A stretch of 64,000 bases of DNA from Methylococcales bacterium (GTDB taxonomy: Bacteria; Pseudomonadota; Gammaproteobacteria; Methylococcales; Methylomonadaceae), in the NCBI GenBank assembly GCA_030949405.1, contig JAUZSN010000002.1:124001-188000 (forward strand), given 5' to 3'. Below are positions 1-10,501 of this stretch, one piece after another. The translations under genes were made by a program, and so were the position numbers. Each line of letters begins with the position of its first letter. Position 1 is the first letter of the stretch. The notes below the pieces were generated by a model. It was given only the letters and a program-made list of their open reading frames with translations. It ran no database searches and had not been told where the DNA came from.

Positions 1-1
1 T

Positions 2-571
2 TCTAATACTTATTTAGCGATGCGAATTGCTTATTTTAATGAGTTAGATAGTTATGCCGAAGTTCATGGGCTTAATACCAAGCAAATTATTGATGGGGTG
101 GGTTTAGATCCCCGCATTGGCGATCATTATAACAACCCTTCTTTTGGTTATGGGGGGTACTGTTTACCTAAAGATACCAAGCAATTAAGAGCCAATTACG
201 AAAAAATTCCAAATTCACTAATCAGTGCGATTGTGGAAGCCAATGCAACGCGTAAGGATTTTATTGCCAATTCTATTCTTAAAATGAAACCCAAGGTGGT
301 TGGAATTTTTCGCCTTATCATGAAAAGCAATTCCGATAACTTTCGCGCCTCCTCTATTCAAGGCATTATTAAACGGATTAAAGATCAAGGCGTTCCTATT
401 ATTATCTATGAACCTTTGTTAAAAGAAGCGTGTTATGACGAGCTAACCGTTGTTAAAAGTTTAAGTGAATTTAAGGCTTCGGCGGATATTATTGTCGCAA
501 ATCGTTTATCAGAAGAAATAAGCGATGTTCAAGACAAAGTTTACACCCGTGATTTATTTGGAAATAACTAA
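2..571 (+). CDS. ugd: UDP-glucose 6-dehydrogenase, C-terminal part
   Basis: This is the C-terminal part of a nucleotide-sugar dehydrogenase that oxidises UDP-glucose to UDP-glucuronate with two NAD+. The open frame runs from base 2 ([20 protein letters not shown]), so the gene starts before the window and the ATG at 20 is internal. The catalytic Cys motif [12 protein letters not shown] is present, followed by the C-terminal UDP-binding domain. The product would feed capsule or exopolysaccharide synthesis. A perfect hairpin follows about 55 bases after the stop. Family assignment is firm; whether the substrate is glucose or another UDP-sugar is less certain. Confidence 0.9.
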   Translation, partial: SNTYLAMRIAYFNELDSYAEVHGLNTKQIIDGVGLDPRIGDHYNNPSFGYGGYCLPKDTKQLRANYEKIPNSLISAIVEANATRKDFIANSILKMKPKVVGIFRLIMKSNSDNFRASSIQGIIKRIKDQGVPIIIYEPLLKEACYDELTVVKSLSEFKASADIIVANRLSEEISDVQDKVYTRDLFGNN

Positions 572-625
572 CGTCTTTTTATTCAAGGACTCCGAAACAT
601 CGCCCCCCCCCTTAAAACGGGACAA

Positions 626-655
626 ATCACCGAGGTTTTTTAAAACCTCGGTGAT
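626..655. terminator. Palindromic hairpin between convergent genes
   Basis: A near-perfect 30-base palindrome (accgaggtttt / aaaacctcggt) lies between the convergent ugd and kinase genes and could terminate both. It is preceded by a C9 run and a short stretch, ttaaaacgggacaaat, that resembles half of the dispersed repeat at 26181 and 30697. A related accgagg-type hairpin lies at 26139-26174, so this may be a mobile palindrome that also serves as a terminator. Confidence 0.6.
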
Positions 656-709
656 CTAAATTCAGGCAACCAATCCATAATTTTTTATAAGAAATCACTC
701 GCGCCACGA

Positions 710-2227
710 TTAAACACTAATTAACTGTACTACCGCTAAACGTGAATTTTCCTCACCTTTGGAAAATAAAAGTTGCAAGCCTTCCTCAAGGATCACACTT
801 TGTTTTTTTTCAATCTGCACGGCTTTTTTTTTGCCTGTTTCAACTTTAAAAAGATTAACCATTTTTTCATTGACTAATAACCAGTGATTCTCATGGAATA
901 TAAAATACCCCATGCGTTGACGATTTTCATCGCTTAAGCGTTCATTGGGAATAATTTTTCTATCAATATGCCACTTATAAAGTGATTGCCCGTTATAAAT
1001 CATCAAACGATGATTATCAGGCTTATATTTTCCGTGATGTAAATTAGAATACAAATTCAAAATAGGTAGTTTTCCCTGAAATTTAGTGCCACAAAAAGGA
1101 CATTGAGGGAATTGGGTATTATCAAAAACATACCACTTTTGTTCACATGCTGTATTTTGACAGGGTTGAATAAGATCAACAGTCTTGACTAAGGCATGTT
1201 CCCATTCATCCGCTGTTGGTCTTAGGGTTGGACTATGAAGCCCTGTGATAAATGCCCGTTCAAAAAGCGAGGCTAAATACGGCCCTGCAATTTGATAGGG
1301 GAGTGCGTCGGTATCTTTCCACGGTAATTCTGCGGCCTGTACAAAGGCTTTATTGATACGATTAGAACGGTTTTCTTTATGTTCAATAAAAAGAGCATTA
1401 TGTCCCATGGATAAATCCTCATCACGCTGTGGGTCATTCATATCATGAACTTTATCGCCTCGCAAAGGATGGCGTAAAAATAAATACATATAAATAAGCA
1501 CCGCTAAGGCATGACGATCGGTGTTGATACTGGGGAGAACGCGATCAGGATCAGATTTATGTCGATGCGCGCTTTTAACTACTTCAGGCGCAAAAAAATC
1601 AGGCGTTCCTGCGACATCAGGGGGAAATTTTCCAGGAACAACCAAGCCATCAATATCGACAAGACACGCATGTCCGCCTTTGGGATCAATTAATACATTT
1701 TTATACGATAAATCAGAATGCGCTAAACCCGCCGCATGTAACCGTCTAACAGCACGACTAATTAAAAGAGAAACTCGAATATAATTAAGCCAATCGCCCC
1801 GTTCTTTTGGGTCTAAATATTTATAACGATTTGTAGGCGATGAAAACCATTTTCCTTCTTTTTCACAACCTTTAATATCTAAAAAATCATTATTTATTGA
1901 GCCGTGTTCAAAAAAGAAATGCGGTTGATAAATCGGTTCAATAATACCCACCTGCCCTGCATCATTTTCAACCACCTCGACAGGCCACCGAAACAATGAT
2001 TGCCAATAATCACCGCCTTCTTGGTTAAAAATTCGTTCACGATAACGGCCTGTAATTAACTGCAATCGTTCAAGGCATTGAGGGGTTTGTGGCTCTCTAA
2101 AAAAGAGGACAACATTTTTTTTGTCCGAGGTAATATACATATCCTTCATTCCACCGGAACTTTTTATTTCATCCTCATACTCAAATTCACGCCCATCCAT
2201 AGTGTAGGCTTTTAATCGCTTATTCAT
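710..2227 (-). CDS. Protein kinase-like protein with C-terminal zinc ribbon (TerY-P operon)
   Basis: A 505-residue Ser/Thr kinase-fold protein. The catalytic loop HSDLSYKN lies at about residues 170-177 and the metal-binding DIDG (in place of DFG) at about 191. A C-terminal zinc ribbon (CQNTACEQKW then CPFCGTKF) lies at about 356-382, followed by a beta-rich tail. No membrane segment is seen, so it should be cytosolic. It is the last gene of a four-gene minus-strand run with a PP2C phosphatase (10 bases upstream) and two vWA/TerY proteins. This kinase-phosphatase-vWA triad is the published TerY-P arrangement, linked by comparative genomics to phosphorylation signalling in tellurite/stress-type systems. 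The target is unknown. The ATG at 2227 is the first start after the phosphatase stop. Confidence 0.82.
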   Translation of the reverse strand: MNKRLKAYTMDGREFEYEDEIKSSGGMKDMYITSDKKNVVLFFREPQTPQCLERLQLITGRYRERIFNQEGGDYWQSLFRWPVEVVENDAGQVGIIEPIYQPHFFFEHGSINNDFLDIKGCEKEGKWFSSPTNRYKYLDPKERGDWLNYIRVSLLISRAVRRLHAAGLAHSDLSYKNVLIDPKGGHACLVDIDGLVVPGKFPPDVAGTPDFFAPEVVKSAHRHKSDPDRVLPSINTDRHALAVLIYMYLFLRHPLRGDKVHDMNDPQRDEDLSMGHNALFIEHKENRSNRINKAFVQAAELPWKDTDALPYQIAGPYLASLFERAFITGLHSPTLRPTADEWEHALVKTVDLIQPCQNTACEQKWYVFDNTQFPQCPFCGTKFQGKLPILNLYSNLHHGKYKPDNHRLMIYNGQSLYKWHIDRKIIPNERLSDENRQRMGYFIFHENHWLLVNEKMVNLFKVETGKKKAVQIEKKQSVILEEGLQLLFSKGEENSRLAVVQLISV

Positions 2228-2236
2228 ATCAGCACC

Positions 2237-3652
2237 TTAGCGGTAAATTAATGCGAGTGTACGATCATCATGATTACCTGCTGACCAAAAATCGAGCCAT
2301 TCATGTAATTTAAGTGCACTCGTTTCAGGCGAGGTTGATAAATGGGGCTGAATATCATTATGCCAAAACATATCCCAAGAATTAATATGATGCAGGTTAT
2401 GATCGGTTTCAAAAATAGGATCTGAGATGCCATCACTCATTAAAATTAAAGCGGTTAAGTCGGTATCAAAACTGAATTGTACGCGTTTTTTTATATCTTT
2501 AGGCTCTTGTGCCTCTATATCTAAAAATCGCGTTTGTCCTGCATAATCACCACTGTCCCCCACCCCCAGTAATTTGATGTTTTCCCCTGCCTTATAAATA
2601 GCCAGTGCGCCATCGCCTATCCAATAAGCTAAGGTTAAAACGCCTTTTACTAACGGTTTGTGGGCTGCAATTAATAACGTTGACGAATAGTCGCTGAGAT
2701 CCTTATGGTCATTTTTTGCTAATTCCGTTAAGTGTTGAATGGTTTCCTGAATAACAGGGGCAAAAATTTCATATAAAAGCTCATTAAAAATGACCTCATC
2801 CACATCACTGGTATCTTGTTGCCAAGCATTAATATGCGTATTTAATTGACTATCGTACCGTATCAACTGTTGCATTAAAATTTTAGTGCTATGATTAACC
2901 AGTAAACGCGCGCCTTCCCGTGAATACTCACAACTCCCCGCGCCATCCGCAACGGCGGCACTATGCCATTGCGTTTTTTAATCAACCTTTAAACAAAAAT
3001 CATCATCACGACAGCCGCCTACATGCGCATGAGAACGACCTCGTTTACTTGCAGCCACTAATTTCCACTGATAAACGCCGTCTAAACCTTGGAAATCATC
3101 ATCGGCTTTCCAATAGTTAACCTGTGGATCCGAGGCAATATTTTTCCATAAATTTCTAGGGTTATTATTAATAACAAAGGGGATGGATTGCTGATAAGAC
3201 TGTTGTTGATGCACATAATGAATAATTAAGGAATGATCCCCTGCGATTAATGGGTCTCCCGTTAATAAATTTTCCTCAGCCCGATAACATAAGCCCAAAT
3301 CATCTAAATTCTCTATTTTAGTGACGGTTATCGCTTTCTGAGTGACTATTTCTAAACCCGACGCGTAGGACTTTCCAACCGTTGCATTAGGCAGTTTAAA
3401 GCTTACCCAAGAGGGCTTATCAAAAATCATCGGAAGGTCCTGTTTAGTCACGGTTTCAAGATTTTCAGTCGGGGGATCTAAAGAATACAGATCCCACGCT
3501 TGTTGTAATTCAGTACTAAATTTATCAATTAATAGTTGGGTACTCGATAAGCGAATAAATGATTCAAGTTGGTTTAAATCTAACGAGGAGGACGTTGCTT
3601 GTAGGGTCTCTAAACATAATTTAAGGGCGATAACATCATTTGCTCGACTCAT
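2237..3652 (-). pseudogene. PP2C-family phosphatase interrupted by in-frame TAA
   Basis: Two open stretches (3652-2978 and 2875-2237) lie in the same frame and are separated by one TAA at 2978-2980. Reading through gives about 471 residues: an N-terminal region of about 190 residues, then a PP2C domain. The domain begins with RDDDF, continues after the stop as AVADGAGSCEYSREGARLL, and ends with LILMSDGISDP and NHDDRTLALIYR, so the Asp metal ligands are present on both sides. The family removes phosphate from Ser/Thr; the likely partner is the adjacent kinase. The start overlaps the upstream TerY stop by four bases (ATGA). The TAA is either a real nonsense mutation (one C-to-T change from CAA), a sequencing error or a readthrough site. 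If translation restarts at 2875, the product lacks the first PP2C motifs. Confidence 0.8.
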
Positions 3653-4710
3653 CCTTTTGACCGTGTAATATTAAACCCCGCATCATCCGTATTACTTTTC
3701 ATTTTTAACGTCGCCTCACACCAAGGGCATTGCGCATCATCACCATTATCGACACAAAAAATTTCATCGCACATACAAACGCCTAAAGCATAAGGATTAC
3801 CACAATAGGGGCAGCCAACACTGCCTAATAAGTTTTTAACATTAATCATTGGATTGACATTGTCTTTTTCTGACCATTCAAAATAGCTTTCATCCACAGG
3901 GTAGCAGCCTGAAACCTGAAATATTTTTTGCCCTTCTTTTATTTTGGATAAATCCAATCCCATTTCCATAAAGGTGGGTAGACGGTCGTATTTAACCAAA
4001 TAAGCCTGTTTTGATTTTTGACAACGCCCAATAAAAACGACACAATCATCATCGCTGTAAGAACTATTAAAATCAAATTTTTCTAAAAAACCGCCTGCTT
4101 TTTCCAAAGAGACACAACCTGAAGGTTGCTGTTTTTTATCTACCGCAACACTTTGAGATTTTACTGATAAAGTCATCCATTGTATAAATTGGGTAAAATC
4201 AGTTTCCTGCTCGCCGTTATAGACAAATGCGTCATCGGCAATGCTTGATAACACCCTTAAATCCGCATAGTGTCCTAATCCAATGGCAATAAAATGACAA
4301 CGGTGGCTATAAGCGCGTTTCCATTTATCAATCGCCTGATGATATTGATCGGTCGGTTTGCCATCCGTTAAAAAATAAATAACAGGTTTCCAATCGCCTT
4401 TAAAAAAAGGGGTGGTTTTAACAACATTTTCATCAATTTCAATCATTAAATGCGCTAAAGCCGCCCCAAAAGACGTTCCTGAACCCATGGGAAGTTTAGG
4501 CGGGTAAAAGGTAGGTAAATCAATGAGGGGAACGAGGGTTTTAACTTGACCTGCAAAGGCAATAATAGATAAAAAAACCGATTCCAATGCGTGAGGGTCT
4601 TGGCGTAATTTTTTAATTAATTCAGTAACCCCCGCTTCCAAATAACGATGCGGATCTCCTATCATCGAATCTGAAATATCCAGCACTAAAAAAACAGGTA
4701 GGCGACGCAT
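3649..4710 (-). CDS. TerY-like vWA protein with C-terminal metal-binding domain
   Basis: A 353-residue von Willebrand factor A domain protein. The MIDAS motif DISDSM is at residues 11-16 and FLTDGKPTD at about 112, as in TerY of tellurite-resistance clusters. After the vWA domain comes a linker domain and then a TerY-C-type zinc cluster near the C-terminus, with CPYCGNPYALGVCMC, FCVDNGD and CPWC (about residues 298-338). It is probably a cytosolic scaffold or substrate-recruiting partner of the kinase and phosphatase encoded just downstream. The stop overlaps the phosphatase start (ATGA), which suggests translational coupling. A second, shorter vWA gene lies 10 bases upstream. Confidence 0.88.
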   Translation of the reverse strand: MRRLPVFLVLDISDSMIGDPHRYLEAGVTELIKKLRQDPHALESVFLSIIAFAGQVKTLVPLIDLPTFYPPKLPMGSGTSFGAALAHLMIEIDENVVKTTPFFKGDWKPVIYFLTDGKPTDQYHQAIDKWKRAYSHRCHFIAIGLGHYADLRVLSSIADDAFVYNGEQETDFTQFIQWMTLSVKSQSVAVDKKQQPSGCVSLEKAGGFLEKFDFNSSYSDDDCVVFIGRCQKSKQAYLVKYDRLPTFMEMGLDLSKIKEGQKIFQVSGCYPVDESYFEWSEKDNVNPMINVKNLLGSVGCPYCGNPYALGVCMCDEIFCVDNGDDAQCPWCEATLKMKSNTDDAGFNITRSKG

Positions 4711-4720
4711 AGATTATTCC

Positions 4721-5365
4721 TTAAATAACAATTTGAATTTCATCAGGCGGCGGGGGTAGATGATTGGAATAGTCTGTTCCCGCACCAATACCGACGCTAC
4801 TTTGTTCGACACTCGCTGAAACCCATTTAAAAAAGTTTGAAAATGAGGCACTATCTGTTGTATCTAAACTGACAACGACATCCGTAATTTGTTTTAAAAA
4901 AGATTCCTTGGCTTTAGGGCCTGCGGCACAAGCAATAATTTTTCCAAAATCATGTTGGCGAATTTTAATAACCATTTCATTAAATAAGGCCGTATCGGAC
5001 GGAGAGCCATCGGTCATTAAAAATAACATCGGTCGCCAATCTCTTTTTTTATCCGCCGCACTTTTAATGGTTTCTTCTTCCATGCGACTAGTCACTAAGG
5101 CTAAAGCCGCACCTAAGTTTGTTGCCCCCGATCGAGGGCAACTAATTTCAGGAATTTGAACCGCCTCTAAAGCGGTTAATGGAAAAATTTCTTGGACGGT
5201 ATTATCAAAGGTAACAAGGGATAAATGAACCGTTTCTAACGCATGAGGATCTTGTCTCAGCGCATGAATCATAGCTTGTAAGCCCACATTGACCGATAAG
5301 ATAGGCTCGCCATTCATCGAACCTGAAGTATCAATTGCAATATAAATCGGTAATCGTCTGGACAT
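4721..5365 (-). CDS. TerY-like vWA domain protein (short form)
   Basis: A 214-residue single-domain vWA protein. The MIDAS motif DTSGSMNGEP is at residues 12-21 and FLMTDGSPSD at about 116. It ends in a short Pro-rich tail (LPPPPDE) and lacks the zinc cluster of its longer neighbour. The two vWA genes are tandem paralogues by motif and order (both begin with a short R-rich, hydrophobic strand leading into the MIDAS), but clearly diverged. It is the first gene of the operon; about 120 bases separate it from pyrG upstream on the same strand. It probably binds divalent metal and acts with the kinase/phosphatase pair. Confidence 0.86.
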   Translation of the reverse strand: MSRRLPIYIAIDTSGSMNGEPILSVNVGLQAMIHALRQDPHALETVHLSLVTFDNTVQEIFPLTALEAVQIPEISCPRSGATNLGAALALVTSRMEEETIKSAADKKRDWRPMLFLMTDGSPSDTALFNEMVIKIRQHDFGKIIACAAGPKAKESFLKQITDVVVSLDTTDSASFSNFFKWVSASVEQSSVGIGAGTDYSNHLPPPPDEIQIVI

Positions 5366-5484
5366 CTTTATTCCTTAAATTGAATGATTAGATAGCGTCT
5401 GTAACCCTTGTAAAGCCGTCCATTTATTATGAATTATGTTCTAAAAATGGCGTTCAAATGATTAACTGATATTTTCAGATTATT

Positions 5485-7164
<1,680 letters not shown>

Positions 7165-7198
7165 TTAACATTTTCAACGATGGATAAATGTTTTTTTA

Positions 7199-8520
7199 TT
7201 ACCCGCCCATTTTTAAATCTAACCCGCGCAAATAATCTAACTTTTTTTTAATTTTTATTTCTAAGCCTCGCTCAACAGGTTGATAATAAGGTCGATCCCC
7301 TAATTCGTCTGGAAAATAATGTTCACCTGCGGCATAACCTTCAGGTTCATCATGTGCATAACGATACTGTTTACCATAGTCTAAATCCTTCATTAATTTC
7401 GTGGGGGCGTTACGTAAATGCAAGGGAACATCGAATGAGCCGCCCTGTTTTGCCTCGCTTAACGCTTGGTTATACGCGGTGTAAACCGCATTACTTTTTG
7501 CGGCAATGGCGAGGTAAACAATGGCTTGAGCAAGGCCTAATTCACCTTCTGGACTGCCTAATCGCTCATAACATTCCCATGCCGAAAGCGTTAAACTCAA
7601 CGCTCTAGGGTCAGCATTACCCACATCTTCAGAAGCCACTCTTACCATTCGTCGGGCAATATAAAGTGGGTCGCAGCCGCCTTCAATCATGCAGCAAAAC
7701 CAATATAAAGCGGCATCGGGATTACTTCCTCGAATAGATTTATGTAAGGCCGAAATTTGGTCATAAAACTGCTCCCCTTTATTATCAAAACGTCGTAGAT
7801 GTCCTTGTAATGCCTCATTAACAACGGCTTCATTGACTTGAGCCACCCCGTCTTCTTCATCGGCTAAATCAACGGCTATTTGCAATAAATTTAAACTGCG
7901 CCGAGCATCCCCTTCGGCACTGCGTGCAATGATCGTAAGTAACGCATCAGAAATATAGATAGATTGGTTGCCTAATCCCCGTTCTTTATCCGTTAATGCT
8001 GATTTGAGTAAATTAATGAGGCAATCAAGACTGAGCGAGCGCAAAACATAGACCCTTAAACGTGATAATAAGGCATTATTGAGTTCAAACGAGGGATTTT
8101 CAGTGGTCGCTCCAATTAAAATAACCGTCCCTTGCTCAACAGGCGCGAGTAAGGAATCTTGCTGACTTTTAGAAAAACGATGAATTTCATCAATAAATAA
8201 AAGAGTCTTCATTCCGAGTTTTTTTTGATTCCTCTGCCTGAGAAACCGCCGCGCGAATGTCTTTTACCCCTGCTAAAACAGCGGAAAGTTCTATATAATG
8301 CGCATTGGAATGGTGGGCTAAAATTTTAGCCAAGGTCGTTTTTCCAACCCCTGGAGGGGCCCCAAAAAATCATTGAATGCAGCGGACCTTTATCAAGTGC
8401 CGTCCTCAGTGGTTTACCTAACGCTAAAATATGTTGTTGACCGACATAATCGGCAATGGTTTGGGGTCTAAATCGGGCGGCAAGAGGGATTGCATCTGCG
8501 GTATATTCCATTATCATCAA
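7199..8520 (-). pseudogene. rarA: Replication-associated AAA+ ATPase RarA/MgsA, two apparent frameshifts
   Basis: RarA acts at stalled replication forks. The N-terminal part (8520-8326, PLAARFRPQTIADYVGQQHI) runs to MIFWGPS and then leaves frame inside Walker A. Dropping one C or G in the GGGGCCCC run at 8356-8363 restores [20 protein letters not shown] second single-base excess in the T8 run at 8219-8226 shifts frame again. The main part (8212-7199) then carries [16 protein letters not shown] (Walker B), ATTENPSFELN (sensor 1), the lid and the C-terminal tetramer domain. Both lesions are +1 in short runs, so sequencing or assembly error is as likely as true inactivation. As written, no functional ATPase can be made. 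Confidence 0.85.
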
Positions 8521-8601
8521 CTCAAACTGGCTTTAAGGAAAAGGTAAAAAACTTATTTTTTACGCCAAATTCTTACTATATTAACCGTAATATCACTACT
8601 T

Positions 8602-9645
8602 ATGACTGTAAACAACACACAAACTACCGATGCTTTAACCTGGAAAAGCGATTATTTACAGGTTTTAGATCAGCGTGTCTTACCTGAAACGGTGACTTAT
8701 GAACGTTATTCGGATGCTCAAGGCGTTACCGAAGCAATTACCTCAATGCGTGTTCGTGGCGCCCCTGCGATTGGAATTGCTGCGGCGTACGCAGTCGTTT
8801 TATCGGTTAAAACCCATTACTCAGAAACAAATAATGATTGGCCACAAAACGTTTATGAGGATATTAAACAACTGGCCGCCTCTCGCCCCACCGCTGTTAA
8901 TTTATTTTGGGCTTTAGATACCATGAAAACGGCATTGGAAAAAGAAAAAGGCAAAGGAAACCCCATTGCCCACTTAGAACAATTAGCTAAAAAAATTCAT
9001 AGCGATGATATTGCCGCGAATCATAAAATGGGGGAGTTAGGGGCTGATTTACTAACAAATGTGAACGGCGTGATGACACATTGTAATGCGGGCGCTTTAG
9101 CAACAGGTGGCTATGGAACGGCATTAGGCGTTATTAGAAGTGCCTCTAAACGCGGTTTAAAAAATATTTATGCCGGTGAAACTCGTCCGTGGTTACAAGG
9201 GGCAAGGCTCAGTGTTTGGGAGTTAGCTCAAGAGGGAATTTCATCAACCTTAATAGCCGATTCAGCGGCGGCATGGTTAATGAAATCAGGGGCGATAGAG
9301 TGGGTGATTGTTGGGGCGGATCGAATTGCCGCTAATGGCGATGTGGCCAATAAAATAGGCACGTATTCATTATCTGTTTTGGCTCAACACCACGGCGTTA
9401 AAGTGATGGTGGTTGCCCCGACCTCAACGATTGATTGGGCGATGGACTCTGGAGAAAAAATTGAAATAGAACAACGTCAACCGAGTGAGTTACTCAATGC
9501 GTGCTACCTTAAAGACGGCTCGTTAGTCACCGCATGGAATCCTGTTTTTGACGTAACACCCGCCGCGTTAATTTCTGCGATTGTCACTGAACGGGGCGTT
9601 GTTTTAAATCCATCCGAACAAAATGGTGTAAAAAATTTACAATGA
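8602..9645 (+). CDS. mtnA: S-methyl-5-thioribose-1-phosphate isomerase
   Basis: A 347-residue enzyme of the methionine salvage pathway that isomerises methylthioribose-1-phosphate to methylthioribulose-1-phosphate. Family motifs are RVRGAPAIGIAAAYAV near residue 50, THCNAGALATGGYGTALG near 155 (with the catalytic Cys) and GADRIAANGDVANKIGTY near 238 (with the catalytic Asp). Length is typical. It is divergent from rarA, and its last four bases overlap the start of the next gene (ATGA). No other salvage genes (mtnP, mtnB, mtnC) are visible in this window. Confidence 0.95.
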   Translation: MTVNNTQTTDALTWKSDYLQVLDQRVLPETVTYERYSDAQGVTEAITSMRVRGAPAIGIAAAYAVVLSVKTHYSETNNDWPQNVYEDIKQLAASRPTAVNLFWALDTMKTALEKEKGKGNPIAHLEQLAKKIHSDDIAANHKMGELGADLLTNVNGVMTHCNAGALATGGYGTALGVIRSASKRGLKNIYAGETRPWLQGARLSVWELAQEGISSTLIADSAAAWLMKSGAIEWVIVGADRIAANGDVANKIGTYSLSVLAQHHGVKVMVVAPTSTIDWAMDSGEKIEIEQRQPSELLNACYLKDGSLVTAWNPVFDVTPAALISAIVTERGVVLNPSEQNGVKNLQ

Positions 9646-10418
9646 TTACATTTACCCAGAAAGGCAATAATCCATTTTATGTTATCGGCTGTTTATTAAA
9701 AAGCGTTCATTTTTTAACTAAAAAGCAATTGCGTAAATTTATTTTAATTCCTATTTTTATTAATTTACTCCTATACAGTTTAGCCTTTGGTTTAGCCTTT
9801 ATTTATAAGGATGATTTAACGGCTTTCTTGTTACCTGATTGGATTGAATCTATTTCGTGGTTACGTTGGCTATCGAAAATAATCGGAGGGTTAATTTTTA
9901 TTAGTATTTTAATTATTACTTTCTTTACCTTTACGATTTTAGCTAACCTCATCGCATCGCCCTTTTATGATAAATTATCAGCACGTACGTTAGAATTACT
10001 TATCGAACGTGATACGCCCGTAGGACAAACGCCTCAAATGCCCGAGCGATTAACCGACGAATCCTGGCTAAAAAATTTACAAGGGGAGTGGCAACGAATA
10101 CGTTACTTATTATTATGGGCGATTTTTTTATTAATTTTTTCCCTTATCCCTGTGATTAATTTAATTGCACCGCTGTTATGGGGGATATTTGGCGCGTGGG
10201 GAATGGCTTTAGAATATTTAGCTTACCCGCTTGATAATCGGGGTTTACGCTTTCCTGAGCAAAAAAAATTAGTTCAAAGTGTTCGTTTAGGCGCTTTAAC
10301 CTTTGGTGGTGTCAGCTTATTAGGCTTAACGATTCCTTTTTTTAACATTGTGGTTTCTCCCCTTTCGGTAATTGCAGCCACTATTTATACCTATGGTATC
10401 GAAAACAAATCAAACTAA
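9642..10418 (+). CDS. cysZ: CysZ-like inner-membrane protein (EI24/CysZ family)
   Basis: A 258-residue integral membrane protein. Four strongly hydrophobic segments are seen at about residues 27-55, 72-105, 150-185 and 215-245, and the family-typical LANLIASPFYDKLSARTLE lies after the second. CysZ proteins move sulfate inward for cysteine synthesis; substrate here is by homology only. The start overlaps the mtnA stop (ATGA), so the two are probably co-transcribed. The C-terminal half contains the conserved ALEYLAYPLDNRG segment. Confidence 0.85.
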   Translation: MITFTQKGNNPFYVIGCLLKSVHFLTKKQLRKFILIPIFINLLLYSLAFGLAFIYKDDLTAFLLPDWIESISWLRWLSKIIGGLIFISILIITFFTFTILANLIASPFYDKLSARTLELLIERDTPVGQTPQMPERLTDESWLKNLQGEWQRIRYLLLWAIFLLIFSLIPVINLIAPLLWGIFGAWGMALEYLAYPLDNRGLRFPEQKKLVQSVRLGALTFGGVSLLGLTIPFFNIVVSPLSVIAATIYTYGIENKSN

Positions 10419-10501
10419 ATCAGGTCACCTTTGTCGAATTAACTCAATAGAAAACAAAAATTTTCAGGTCCTTTATTACGCTAGGTCTCATAATAATTCT
10501 C

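Noticed and set aside
1511-1784. Plus-strand ORFs inside the kinase gene
   Set aside because: Shadows in other frames of a gene with clear kinase motifs; no independent support.
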